Assembly (NCBI GenBank): GCA_001584585.1
Contig: LSYV01000047.1
Location: 271,465 to 335,464, forward strand
Direction of reading: 5' to 3'
DNA length: 64,000 nt
Origin: Gonium pectorale
Lineage: Eukaryota; Chlorophyta; Chlorophyceae; Chlamydomonadales; Volvocaceae
Position numbers and translations under genes: made by a program. Positions 20,174 through 32,900 of this stretch are shown here, piece by piece. The notes beneath the pieces are model-generated. The model was not told the origin of the DNA, searched no databases, and saw only the letters and a list, made by a program, of their open reading frames with translations. The first letter of the stretch is position 1. Each line of letters opens with the position of its first letter.

Positions 20174-23100
20174 TTACATGAGCACCAGGCCCACGTCGCC
20201 TGCCGCCATGGGCTGACCAGCCCCGAGGCGCCAGTTGTAGAGGTAATAGTGCAGCTGGCCGTCGCCCTGCCCGAACTTGAGGTCCTTGAGGAAGCTCTCG
20301 TTGAGCATCAGGTCCAGCGCGTTGAACACGTCGTAGCCGAGAGCCGCCGCGCGGATCATGGCGTCGTTGACCAGCTGCTTGAGCGGCGTGGTGGTGGCGA
20401 CGGTGTAGTAGAGGTAGGCGGCGCGCAGCTCGGTGTGTGTGGGGTGGCCCAGGATGGAGGAGGGCAGCGTGTAGAAGGACACCACGTCGGTGATGGTGCC
20501 CGGGCTGTCGGGCGGCTCGACCACGTAGGCGTTCACCACCAGCGAGATGTTCTGGAACCTGCGGGGAACGGGAGACAAGGGGGGGGGGGCGGGAGGCAAG
20601 CAAGGGTCAGAGCGAAGAGGTCGGCGATACCCGCATGTTGTTTACTAGGGGTTAGTCATGGCGATACAGCGGCAACGACGGCGCACGGTGAATGTCGCAA
20701 AGATTCCGCTAGTAGGCGTTGCTTCGTCGGCGCTGCAGACCTCCCAACCACTACAAGGACTCACCAATGCGCCACCTCCTCCGCGTTGAACACCTGCGTC
20801 AGCTTGTACCTCGACAGGTGGGCGTTCAAGAGCTCCGCGATCTGCACGCGCAGGACAAACGAGCACGGCGTCGGGGCGTGTTGTCGGGCATCCGGAAGGG
20901 CAGATGGGAAACGGCACGTGCAGATCGCGGATACCGCATACATATCACACAAGTACTACTTGCGCAGCAGTGAGCGCACCGTGTCAACGACTACCAGCCT
21001 GGAACAGCGAGAGTACAGCCAAGAAGCCTCCGTGCCTAACACAGCGACAGCAAGGAGCTGGTCCTGCCTGGTGCCCCGCACAATCGCCCGTGACCCTGCT
21101 GCAGTGAGGTGTCTTGACCCGCGGGCCACCAACCTGTGGAGCGTCCGAGGACCGAGCTTCCCGGAGCCCGGGCGTGACGGCCTCGTCGGGCAGCTTGTAG
21201 AGCTTGATGGTGCGAGCCATGGTGGATCGCGGCTGTGGAGTAGGCACGCACGAAGGCAGCAGGAGCGGCAGAGAGAGGCGGTTGGTGGGCCCCCGGGGTG
21301 GCGGCTGGCAGGACCAGCCGGATTACGGTAGGTATTAGACATTAGCAAGGACGGCACAGCATTATGACAGCCAAGGTAGCCACGGGGCAGTGCGTGTCGT
21401 CCATGTGCGCCCGCTTTGACTGATCCCAGCTGCTCCGCCCCCACGTGAAGGCCTCCGGCAGCCTACCGGCAGTCGCGAGAAGCCGACGTCGATGAGCTTC
21501 CGCGGGTTGAGCGAGCGATGGTAGTAGCGGCAGGTGGCAACCGGCTTGGGCAGAAGCACACCCGCGGTGTAGGCGGCCTGCCAGATGTCGCACAGGTTCA
21601 CTCGCCGCGTGATCTCCTGCGGCGCGGTGTACGAACAGGGACGGGACGGGGACGGCAGGAACCGAAAGGAGATAAGGAGCACACGTCTCGTTATTATGTG
21701 GATTCAGGCATGCCTGCCGGCCGCACGTTTCCTCCTGAGTCCGTACAGTAGAACCCGGATGGCAGCCAGCAGTTGGCAGGCCTTGTTGCTCGCATCTACA
21801 ACCCGCGCAGCCCCACACCTTTCCAGTCAATACCTAAACTTCCTCAATGGAGCAGCTTCTCCACACCCTCTGCCGTGCCCTGCCCCAGCCTGTTAGATCA
21901 CACCGGCCCATATCGGCTCCGCGCCCCGTCACCGTGCAGAGCCAGGCCCCTCGTCTCACCTTGATGAGCACGGGCGCGAGGCGCTTGGAGCGCAGCTTCT
22001 TGTGCACGCACAGGAAGTTGATCTCCACCATGCGCACCGTCTGCTGGCCGGCGCGGATGTGCGCCGGGACGGCCGAGATGAAGCCCACCAGCTTGCGCGA
22101 TGCGCGCACCCGCACGCCCACCATCCAGTCTAGGCGGCTGCCGGGGCACAGCAGGCACCACTTGAGGAAGCCCGTCGAGTAGTTGAATCTGCGGAGCGGG
22201 AGTGGGGTGGGGGTGGTAGGAGGCTACTCGGCTGATCGTGTAGGAGCCAGGGCATGAGGGGTGCGAGAGAAGACAATCAAATTTTGCTGATGTTGAAAGG
22301 GGGAGCACACGGCTGGTGCTATGCACCGGGTCGCCAACCCAGACGAGAGCAGCTGGACACCGCCCCAGGTGCAGTCCATTACGCTGGGTTGTGTTTGGGT
22401 ACCTGTCCGTGTGCTGCTGCGGCGAACGCACCTGAACATGTTATCATCGTCCTCCACATAGTTATTGCTCAGCAGCTCGTAAACCTGCAGGACACGTAGA
22501 ACACAGGGTGATGACCAGCTGGGACGGGGCGCCAGCCCAAAACCATGACGATGGCAGGTGCTGGACCCAGGGCAAGGCCCCCCGAGCTCCGTAACACTCC
22601 ACCCAATGTCGGAGCCCAATCACGGCGAAACCGGGGCGCACGGGCCATAGCAGTGGCATCCAACGCGACGACTTCCTCCCCAATACAGTCCGATGCGCCG
22701 CCCGCTGCGTCCCAGCGCGCCCAGCACACCTCTTTGGCCACCGCGTCATCGTTCAAGTCGCAAACGCACCACTCGAAGCTGCAAGGAGCGAGGACGGGGC
22801 ACTCCAGCGGCTGAGCGCGAGGTGACATACGCCTATCCCCACCTACTACCGGGTGTGAAACTCCGGAGTTGACTGGGCAGCACCGACGGACAGGCCCACG
22901 CCAGGACTTGTCAGCAACCTGGCCATTCCAATTGAGCGGCTCGCCGTCCGCTCAGGACGAGCGCCCACACGTCCATACACAGCCCGTGAAAGGTAGGTGG
23001 GCCCAGCGACCCCTTGCACCGTAGACGCCGCCTCACCTTTCAGGCAGGGTATACGGCTCCTGCCGAACGTCCTCCACCGTCTTTGGCGCGTCTATCGGGC

Positions 23101-23239
23101 CCTCATCTCCCTGCTCAAGCCCGCTGCAAGCATGAGCCCCCTGGCCAACGCACAGGATCGTTCAATGCAAACGTACCTGCCCCGATTCGGTGAACTGCGC
23201 CACCGGTTGAGTCTCCCAGAACGCGTACCGCTCCTTTGC
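20174..23239 (-). CDS. NMT: Glycylpeptide N-tetradecanoyltransferase (N-myristoyltransferase), 5' incomplete
   Basis: Transfers myristate from myristoyl-CoA to N-terminal Gly of cytosolic proteins. Exons, 5' to 3' on the minus strand: about 23239-23177, 23110-23037, 22778-22730, 22484-22432, 22188-21960, 21616-21467, 21232-21134, 20841-20765 and 20558-20174 (TAA). All phases agree. Landmarks are in family order: [65 protein letters not shown] (NMT signature region and CoA site), [59 protein letters not shown], and a C-terminus at GLVLM. NMTs end close to a catalytic C-terminal residue, and here the final residue is Met. The variable N-terminal exon with the start codon was not found in 23.24-24.2 kb. 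Confidence 0.93.
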
Positions 23240-24230
23240 CTGCGATCGGGATGCTGCTCGCAGGGCTGCTGGGAATCTCCATCCTGGAACAATATTCACA
23301 CCTGTCGTTTGTATGCTGTTACTTGCGATGACCGAACTGCGACCTGGTTGGTGCGGCCCGCTTCGTCGGCAGTCGAAGTCGAAGGTTGGTCTTCGGCCAT
23401 TATTATAACTCTACAAGTTGCTCAAGGGATGAAAGTTTGCTTTCAGAGCTCGAAACAAAGCGCGCGTTTCAAGTACTTTTTCCAATGGGTTGAATCTGTA
23501 GGGTTTGACGCCCAGAATCTATGGCACGCTGTCGGATTGCACAGCTGAGAGAAGGGACTACGGGTAGCGTGCTTCAGCAATATGACATATGCCGTACACC
23601 CACACAAGTACGACTGTCCATGCCCACCGTCAACTGCCGTATTGAAGGCGTCGCTCTCATAGACGAGGACTGCATGCCATTGTAGCCCAAACATCCAGGT
23701 TGCGGGCCTTCCTCAACTTGTACGTGCGGCGCCGCCGCCGCCAGGACCTCCTGCCAGCAGGAGCACCTGGTTCCTGATCAACCGAGTCCCCACCCTGCCA
23801 AAGTAAACATGTCTTTGTAGTCAGCCCTTTTGGCACACCCTGGTGTACGGTATGCACACTACGAACACGGCGCAGCATTGTACGGTAGTTACAGTAGAGA
23901 GTTGAGTAACTCTGGCAGCCAGTGTGTTTCCTCCTTGCCCCTCCCATAGGGTGTGAAGTTGCATGTACGTATGAAGGGCCCTGCATTCGACGAGCTACCG
24001 GTATGTGCAGTATGGTAATGCCCCGCCCCAGGGCAACCAACGGCCGGATTGCGTAAGGAAAGGTCTTCAATGTCTCGACCCTTTGGACCTTCATGCGGTG
24101 GAATTAACCACAGCCTTCTCCAATCAGCCCGTATGACTCTAATACGTCCTACCGTGGACCCCATATACCACACCGTCGCCCAACGGTTCAACTTCATGCC
24201 GGCCGATTGCCTCCAGTCCCACGCCCACGG
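23240..24230. other. Spacer upstream of the NMT exons
   Basis: About 1 kb that must hold the missing first exon(s) and promoter of the NMT gene. An arginine-rich minus frame near 23715-23790 (RRSWRRRRRTYKLRK) might be part of the basic N-terminal region typical of NMTs, but it cannot be joined by clear splice sites. Nothing else is recognisable. Confidence 0.35.
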
Positions 24231-24866
24231 TCATGCGCCACGCCCTGATAGCAGCAGTCGCTCCCTCTTATCGCGGATGCGGTTCCTGCACCGTGCCTGG
24301 TAGGCGTCCAGATGCTGCTCCAACGTCGCGACGTGATGGGCCGTGAGGCTAGTGGATGCGCGGCCACCAGGAGCTGACCCCACGCGCCCGTCTGCAGCAG
24401 ACCTAGCGCTATTGAAGCCGCTGCCGAGGTCTCCGCTGCCGCCATCAGGCTTGTTGGCAGTGCATGCCGTTCCAGTGGTTGGGCCTCCTGGGCGCGTGGC
24501 AGCACCGCGTGACGCGTGAGCCCCGGCGCCAGACGTCGCCGCGGGTGCGGCCTGGGTTGGGCTCCCGTTCTGAGGGGGGCGCGGGTGGAGCAACGGCACG
24601 CCGGGTAGCGGCCTGCGCTGGGCGGATGCCGGCCATGTTGTCGGTAGCGACCCTTGTGTGTCTGCAGTCTCGGGTATCTGGCCAATGGAGCCGCTGCTTT
24701 GGAACGCGGAAGTTCTGGTCGCCGAAACTCCGGTCTCGACCACATCCCCGCCCGCGCCTCCAGCTGCTGATGGGCCGGCTGCGGAAGGTGCGAGAGGTTG
24801 GGAGAGGGACGGATGCGTCAGCGGCCGACCGGGCAGTGGCCTGGGTAGGCATGCTGTCCGTTGTAG
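24231..24866 (-). other. Possible alternative last exon of the nucleotidyltransferase gene
   Basis: A perfect GTAAGT donor spans the end of the preceding exon and overlaps its TAG (near 24969-24974). If used, an ACAG acceptor near 24867 restores a frame that stays open to the TGA at 24231. It encodes a Gly/Ser/Ala/Pro-rich stretch and ends in a helical segment with HVATLEQHLDAYQARCRN and RIRDKRERLL. Retained versus spliced intron would give 588 aa or a tail about 200 aa longer. Confidence 0.35.
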
Positions 24867-24968
24867 CCACCCGTTTGTGTTTGCCCTGGGAGGGCCCTCC
24901 GGCACCCCGCCGCCTCCGCCGCCGCTGAGGGGCGGATCCGCGCGGGTGGCCACATCTTCGGACTCGCT

Positions 24969-27900
24969 CTACTTACCACCTTCGCCCCCATCGGACAATT
25001 CGCAGGACGTAGTGGACGTGGAGGCCTCCGCTGACCCGGACAGGGGCTCATGGCCGCCAGCAGGGACGCTGGTCGCCGCACTTTCCGTCCAAGGGTGCTG
25101 CTTGGGCTGCTGCTGCTGCTTCTGTTCTCGCGTAGCTGGGTCGCTGCTGCTGCTTGGCCACGGAAATTCGGTATCACTACTGTCGCTTGTGTTGCTGCTG
25201 CATGTGATGGCGCCGTCATCCCGCCGTCCGCCACCGCCGCGCGCGGCAGTCCCTGGGCGCAGGGTTCCCCTGGCGTCCCACAGTTCGATGGGCGGCTCCG
25301 CAGCAGCGGCGGCCCAGCTGGACAGCTCGCGATGCTCGTCCCGGTACTGCATCGGCACCGCGATGCCACTGAGCGGATCGCCGTGCATGCCGCACTCCTT
25401 GTCGCCGTCATCGCCGGGGTCGGACTCGCTCGAGCGGCTGCGCTGGCCGTCCACGTCGTCGCTATCGCTGCCCCTTTCCGAACGGTCCTCATCGGTGGTC
25501 GGCGACTCCTGCTGCCTCCTCTGAGCGGCCTGTTCGGGACGCATGCAAATCGGTCGCCATGCACAAGGAGCAGCCATAGCGGGGCAGGGGACAGCAAGGG
25601 ATGCCACAGATGAAGGTGTGCAGGTCCGGCTGTATTGGCGCCCTATGTCGAGCATCTTCCTGAGCCCAAATCCAGCTACCAGCTACAAGCTGTCCGACCG
25701 CCCAGCCGGCCACGCACCTTTCGTCGCTCTACCCGCTTGGGGCGCTTGCCGCTGCCGCGAAAGATCAGGTACAGCGCATCGGCGGGGTCGTGCGGCAGCT
25801 GCACGCCGGACTGCAGCGCGCCGGCCAGCTTGAGCAACTGCCTGCGGGGCGGGGCGGCGGGGCGGCGGGGCGGGGGCGCAGAGAAGGGGTCCTGCCAGGG
25901 TGGGACCAATCTGTGCAAGAGCCTGCTGATGCCGACGGGTGACTCCGTGACATCTTTCGCGCCTGATTGAATGCATGCAGCATCCGTCCGCATGCGCCGT
26001 GTCTGCCCGACTGCAAGCCCGACTGCGCTAACTGCATGTGCTCCGCGCGCCCCAGTATGGTAATCGTACAGCGCGTGTCTCCCACTCCCCGACGCTCCGC
26101 ACCGCAGCAGGCTGGTCGCCCTGGCGCGCCAGTTGATGAAGTCCCCCCGGTCAAACATGCCGCCGCAGTCGAAAAGCACGTGCGGCGCCACGCGCGCCTG
26201 CATCTCGGTGGCCGTCATGCCGGGCAGCGTGAACAGCTGCAGGGCCTGCGGGGCCGCGCATGGGAGCGCACAGGTAGCGGCGTGGGGGTCGTGGGGTCAT
26301 GGGGACCTTTAGCACATCAAGTGAACGTGTAGTTGGGGCCGGTCGGGCGGGCGGGTTCTATTCCACTACGCACCCTCACAAGCGTCTTCACGCGCCGCCC
26401 GCCAACAGAGAGCTCATGCACGTACCATGTAGAGGATCTGCGTGGCTGACGGTGCCGCAGCCTCGCCGGCACCCTCCTCCCCTGCGTCCGCTCCGCCTGC
26501 GGGGGCTGCCCCGCAGTCCACCACGACGTGCCGCATGAGCGCCTCCAGGCAGAAGCTCTTGAGCGTCGCTACGCCAAAGGACTACTCCAGGGCGGCAGGG
26601 CAGCGCATGAACGGCAGACAGCGGCGATCCAATGCACGCATGTGGGAGGCGCTCTAACGGCGGGTAGGGGAGGCATGAACCCGTGACGTGCTAACAGTCG
26701 CCTTGAGGTGGCTAGACGGACGGACGGCATGCTTTCCCCGCCTCACCACTTGCATGAAGAGCTTGAGCGCGCGCACCGCGATCTTGGCCTCGGGCGAGCC
26801 CAGCAACGAGTCCGCCACCGGCGACACGGGCGGCCCCACCGTGGCCAGCTCGAACAGCAGGTCGGCCCTGAGGCCGAACGGCTGCCCTCCCGAGCCCTCC
26901 ACCGGTGCCGCCCACACGCTGAGGGCCGCCGACTTGCGGTGTCGCTGGATGTTCACACGGCTGTATCCCGGGGCCAGCTGCAGCTCGTCCTGCGTGACCA
27001 GACGGCGGGCGAGCGGCCGTGCGTGCAACATGCTGCGTGTATGTGTGTGTACACGGATACAGCCGCGCCGTACATGCGGTGTGATGCCGAGACGAAGGAA
27101 CGGTCGCTGTTCACGCAGGAGGCAGAGCAGGACGGGGTACGGTTGCACACGTGAGCTTCACAAGCCTTCCCCCGGAGTGCTGGCTGCTCAGCAGCGGGTC
27201 TGCTCAGTGCTCACCCCACCAAGCACGCCCGGCGCTGCACCCACCTGGAGGCGGTCCAGCAGCCAGTTCTTGAGCTTGCGGGGCACGTCGGCGCGCGTCT
27301 TGAACAGCAGGTCCACGTCGCTGTCCCGCAGGGCTGTGCCCTTCAAGGCGGAGCCTGCGACCAGGGGCCGAGGCGTGCCTTGACGGGCGTGTGTGTTACG
27401 TCGTGCGAATATGCGTGCGTGCGTGTGTGTGACGGGCGTGTGTGTGTATGCGTTTGGCTTGTGGATCAATGGCCGGCAACTGAAGCACTGCGTTGTAGCC
27501 AGGAATATTGGGGCGGTTGACCGTTCTGGAGTCATGGACGGTTCACCCCGTTGCACAGCGTACGGATCAAGTGCATGGCGTCGACGGAAGCGCCCGGGCG
27601 CACCGTCCAGCTCCATATGCAGGGCGTCCGCGGGTCGACGCTGCACGGCGGGATAGGGCCAAGGTTTTGTGTGTTCCGAGCTGGCGGGTGGCTTCCGGTA
27701 AGCAACCAGGGACACATGCTCTGTCGCACGACCTCCGGCAGCAAGGCACGGCCGCACGGGTGCAGCACTCACTCAACACACGCCCCGAGCATACGCCCGG
27801 CCATGGTTGCAGTCGGTAGCGGAGCAAGCAAAGCGCGGGAGTACACATGCCCTCTCTACGCACTCACCTGCTTGTAAGCGTCGCCCAGAGTGGCCGTAAT

Positions 27901-28375
27901 CCTCTCCATGAGCCTGCACGGCAATAGCGGCAACAGCCAAAGCGCTGACGACAGCGCCACCAATCAGCGCAACCAACAGCACGCGCAGACACCTAGGAAA
28001 GCAAGCGCCAGCTGCCCACGCGCACTCGGACCCCCATGTCACAGCGCCCTTCTCCGCATGCGACATGCCCATCCGCCCCGCTCACCGCCGGTACTGCGCC
28101 AGCTTCCACCCGGGCATCGCGTGCTGCTCCATCAGCCGCACAAGGTGTGGCTCCAGGGCATGGCACAGCTCCGCAGGCAGGCGCCGAGGCGGCCGCCACC
28201 CGCCCCCAGCGCGCCCGGCCTGGCTAAGCGCACCGCCGCCGCACAGTTGGCCGCAGGCGCTACATGCCCCAGGGCAGGGTGCGACGGCCCCGTCAGCGTG
28301 GCTACTAAGAAGCCGGCGGGCTTGTGCTGCTGGTGCGAGCAACGAGAGGTTCGAAAGGGAGCCGCTGCCGTGCAT
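24969..28375 (-). CDS. Nucleotidyltransferase-fold protein (OAS/cGAS/poly(A)-polymerase-like)
   Basis: Exons on the minus strand: 28375-28086, 27913-27868, 27640-27547, 27354-27245, 26989-26747, 26581-26426, 26245-26103, 25841-25718 and 25529-24969 (TAG). The phases all close, giving 588 aa. Residues 144-158 read GSALKGTALRDSDVD, matching the pol-beta nucleotidyltransferase signature hG[GS]-x(9-13)-Dh[DE]. A third acidic residue is in RADLLFEL (about 221-228). A helical segment AVRALKLFM and then LKSFCLEALMRHVVV recall the substrate-domain helices of OAS/cGAS/PAP enzymes. The tail from about 403 is acidic, Ser- and Gln-rich low complexity. It should transfer an NMP to RNA, a nucleotide or a protein; the substrate cannot be told from sequence. 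The N-terminus (ARRLLSS) might be an organelle-targeting peptide. The subfamily is unresolved. Confidence 0.68.
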
Positions 28376-29927
28376 TTGTTACTGTGATGTCCAGTTTGCG
28401 CGTTTACCGCACTAGCTGAACCGCCAGGTGGCTGCCAAGCAGCCGAGGGTCAAACTTTTGCTTGCCGGCTTGCTGAATACGGTAGATGAGGGAACGGCTT
28501 CGTTCCACCGCTTTGTATGACTGTGCCCCTGCTGCTCCGCATCGTTGCGAAAGGGCAGCCGCTGTCCAGCAATTCCGCCCGTGAAACGCACGAGGCAATC
28601 CAAGGGCCCCATCTCCTCCTCCCTTCGCCCGCCAGGCCTTGTACCCAGTCGCCTTATTACTGTAAACGTCGCGCCTTCGGCTGTGTATGTCCATACAGGT
28701 GCCTTCCCTGTTTCTGCTTTCTGTTTTGTCCAAGATTTCAAGAATGCGAACCGAGGTGCGACCCAAGGGTCGCCACCATCAATCAGAAGTCTGGCAGTTG
28801 CGCAAGCTGTCCACTGGGACACTCAGGATTGGCACACCACAGAGCACATTGCGTTCTCGGTGCCTATCGGCTGCTGTCCGCTGGCAGTTAACGGTTGACT
28901 GTTGGCCCGGCTTGCCCGGCTTTGTCCGCACCTACCCCTTGCTCGGGCAGAATGGCCAAGACAAAGCCGCATAATCGTAGTCATAGTGGTGGGACTGCTA
29001 GCGGAAGCTTGGCGTATGGTACCTCTGTCACCCACACCAGTGGACATGCGGCGACCCGCATGCACAGACCCGGGCATCGGCGTACCGGTGACCCTACGAA
29101 GGTCGTGTCGCGAGTTACAACAGGAGGGGTGTATATCCGTCGTGAAAGCCCATTGTGATTGACATGAGTGCACAGCGGCGTTCTCGTCTCCGAGGTCCAT
29201 TGGCCGGGTAACCGGCGGGCAACCGTGCTGTCAAGTCATCACGGCTGTCGTCAATTGCAATTCTTTGTCATTTTGCCTGCTTCAGGGTCCACAATACCTA
29301 AACTAACAAGCGATGTGACAAAGGCGCCCAAACCGCATACGCCGCCGTACCTGAATGAAATCAGGGCCCCCGCCTAGATCTAATTAGCCAACAGCAATCA
29401 AGCAGCAGTTGGTGTTAGCTGGAAGTGTTCGCCAGTGCGTGATTTGCGAGTTTGCGCCGGCGTACGGCACTCACGAAATCTTTGCAGTGCGTTGCGAAGT
29501 GTGCCGCGTGATACTGGACGGGTCTTGTTCCTGGTAGCTTTGCACATACTCGAAGGAATTTGAAGATGCAGTGCAAGATGACGCCGACCCGCTCGTCGAG
29601 CGCTGCGCTGCAGGTTAGCAATGGCGTGGATGTGGGTTGCGCACATGGCGTCGCTTAAGCGAACTGGATCTGTCACATTGGGAGGATCCTGGGCGCTGCC
29701 GACGGCGTATGGACCAGTGCTATTGCGTCGGTCGTCGCGCAATTGCGTAGAGGGACCGACCGTCTGCCTTTAAATTACAGATGCATTGAAGCGCAACGGT
29801 AGTCTTCGTCTCGCGACTGTTGCCTGCCAGAGCTGTTCTACCTGCAACATCGGAAGCGGGCTTTCCGGGCCCTGACCTAACACGCATCTAATCATCGCGC
29901 TCCTTGGTTTTTACCCTCATCGCACAG
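28376..29927. other. Divergent intergenic region (nucleotidyltransferase / UROD)
   Basis: About 1.55 kb between two divergently transcribed genes. It must contain both promoters and the unlocated first exon of the UROD gene. A minus frame at 29415-29621 looks faintly protein-like (ILHCIFKFLRVCAKLPG) but has no recognised motif. No TIR element or RNA gene is seen. Confidence 0.4.
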
Positions 29928-32900
29928 TCCCAGCGCGCCTCGAACGTGGTTGTCCGTGCTGCAGCTGCCCCTGCGGCGCCCCCGGCCCCGGCCGCAACCA
30001 GCACCGATGCGCCGCTCATGCTGCGCGCTCTGCGCGGTGAGAAGGTGGAGCGCCCCCCCGTGTGGATGATGCGTCAGGCTGGCCGCTACCAGAAGGTGCG
30101 CACACGGGCAGTACGACACGATCGTGGTCGGTCAGCGCTTAGGTCATAGGCGAATCAGCACACTGTGGGGCACTTTTCTTTCAGAAAGTCTGAACTTTGA
30201 GTATGGCTGAGAATGTTCGGGTTACCGAGTTCAAGTTGGGCATGGCTAAGAATGACGTGCAGGGGGCCTAGGGCTCTAGACCCGGTGTGATGTCCGCGGG
30301 CGCGCCAGTACCACCCACGTGTACGCCGCCGGCACTGCTTTGGCCCACCCGGGCGGCTCCACGGGCCCGCCGAGCCCTGGGTTCAAGGCTAGGCACTCAT
30401 GGCGCGGTAGCCGTGTGCCTTGCTGTGCCTGCGTGGCGGGCACGTGCATGTGCAGCCTGCCAGCGACGTGCGGCATGGGGCGTGCGGGCTGTCTCGTCTG
30501 GTCGCTCCCTACCGTAGTCGGCATGCTGTCTGTCTGCCGCGCGTTCGTAAACTTCACCGGGTGACAGTAGCCTACATAGTGCGGCTTGATTTTGTACTTG
30601 TGGTGGAGTGGGTGTGCTGGGAGGGGGGATTCCTTGGGCCCGGATTCCAGGCCTGACCAGCTGGATTGCCGACCGTGCTGTTGTAGTGGCGGCGCACATT
30701 CCATCTGTCCGCTCGCAAGGTATCCGGCGTAGCAAATGTTAGCACGCCAAACACCCCCGCTCCAGGACGGGATGTTATGCGCCTCATGCTTTTCCAGCCA
30801 GAACACCTTCTAACCTGTTGGCCCCGGTGCTCTGACCCGCAGGTGTACCAGGACCTGTGCAAGAAGCACCCCACCTTCCGTGAGCGCTCGGAGCGCGTGG
30901 ACCTGGCGGTAAGGGGGCACATGACATATCGGAGCGGGACGGGCCTCAGGGACAGGAGCAGGGGCGGGAAGAAATGGGAGGGGAGATCTGGGCATTTGGA
31001 CCGTAGTGGTCAGCAGCCCGCTCCCTCAGTCGCCCGCTCCCCCAGTTGTCCCGGGCATCTGCGTGGGCGGGGCCGGGGCGGACAGTTTGAGATACCCGGG
31101 AATCACGGGCTGTCGGGTCATCGCAAACCTCCTTTCCACCCAACACTGAATCCCCAACCTACCCCAATCCCCCGTGTCCCCGCCTCAGGTGGAGATCTCC
31201 CTGCAGCCCTGGCACGCGTTCAAGCCCGACGGCGTGATCCTGTTCTCGGACATCCTGACGCCGCTGCCGGGCATGAACATCCCCTTCGACATGGCGCCCG
31301 GGCCCATCATCATGGAGCCTATCCGCACCATGGCGGTAAGCAGCGGGGCCGCGGAGGTGGCGGTGGGGCAAGTATGAGACAAGAGACCCTGAAAAGGTGC
31401 AGGGATGCGGAAAGATCCGGTGTCGCTTGCCAGCTGCAACCTCTGTTCAGGCTTGCAATACTTCTGGGCGGCCCTTCTTCTCCTATCCTATCGATGTCCT
31501 GATTGCACAACACTTGATCTGCATCCGCCTCCCCGCCTGCCGCCATTTCTTGCTCGTGCCCGCAGCAAGTGGAGAAGGTGACCAAGCTGGACTCGGAGGC
31601 CGCCTGCCCCTTCGTGGGCGAGTCGCTGCGCCAGCTGCGCTCCTACATCGGCAACCAGGTCAGGAGGCCCGGGCGGGGCGGGGCGGCAAGCGGGGGCCGG
31701 GGGGCAGCCGGGGCACAGATTATTGACTTCTGATTCGCCGCCGAGCGGGCGCCGGCGTTGGCTGGCAGACACGCGAGCTGCCGGAATGCTAGAGGTCGGG
31801 GGTCGTACGGGTCCCACATACGGCGCTTGCCCGTTGCCTGGCTCGCCTCTGCAGGCACGTTGACCCAATGGTATCTCTGCCTTGCTCGGCCCCACCACCG
31901 CTGCGCAGGCCGCCGTACTGGGCTTCGTGGGCGCCCCGTTCACGCTGGCCACCTACATCGTGGAGGGCGGCTCGTCCAAGAACTTCGCGCACATCAAGAA
32001 GATGGCCTTCTCCAGCCCTGAGGTGAGCGCCCCGCCGTTTCCTGGCGGGTGGGGGTGGGCGCTGATCGAGCCCCGGCATTTTGCGTGGCAGATCTTGGAT
32101 CTGCGTTCGGAGATTTCCCTGTGCTGTTCTTCAATGTATTAGTTTTCACCCCACTCCTTGCCCGCGCTCTCGTGCGCAATCTGCCCCGGCCCCTTCGCTG
32201 CATCTCAGACCGCACGCCCTCGTGGTGCGCAGTGCCCGCTGCCCAGCCTCTGCTGCCGTCCTCGCTCCCAGCCTGAGTGTCCCCCCGACCCTCCCCCGTG
32301 CGCCGCAGGTGCTCCACGCGCTGCTGGACAAGCTGGCCGACAACGTGGCCGACTACGTGCGCTACCAGGTGGGCGGAGGGTACTGCGGGCGGGGACGGGG
32401 AGTGCGCCTAGGGTGGGTGGGGNNNNNNNNNNNNNNNNNNNNGACTGGGACGGGGATGCGCCTAGGGTGGGTGGGTGGGTGGATTGGCGGGCGGGCGGGC
32501 GGTCCTTGGGTGGCAGGGCTGCAGGCTGGGCTGGGAAGGAGACTTCATGCGCGATGGGTTCTCGTGCTTCGTAATGGTACAGCCCAGGAAATACCGTATG
32601 CGCTGGCTTTCACTTTCGGCTGCGTGCCCTGGCATCGGGCGACAACCAACGAGATCTACCATGTGGGCTCCGTTCGAGTCCGTTCGAGTCTCCTTGCCCA
32701 GTCGGCAGCCCCCTGTCTGCCAGGTGTACTCCACGCTTTGTCGACGCGCCTCCCCCCTCTTCTGCCTCCTACACCTGCGCAGGCCGACGCCGGCGCTCAG
32801 GTGGTCCAGATCTTCGACAGCTGGGCCTCTGAGCTGCAGCCGCAGGACTTCGACGTCTTCTCCGGCCCCTACATCAAGAAGGTCATTGACTCGGTTCGCA

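Noticed and set aside
28952..29158. Small + ORF beginning MAKTKPHNRSH, reminiscent of a ribosomal L29e start
   Set aside because: After the first residues it diverges to low-complexity Thr/Gly/Arg sequence with none of the conserved eL29 positions.
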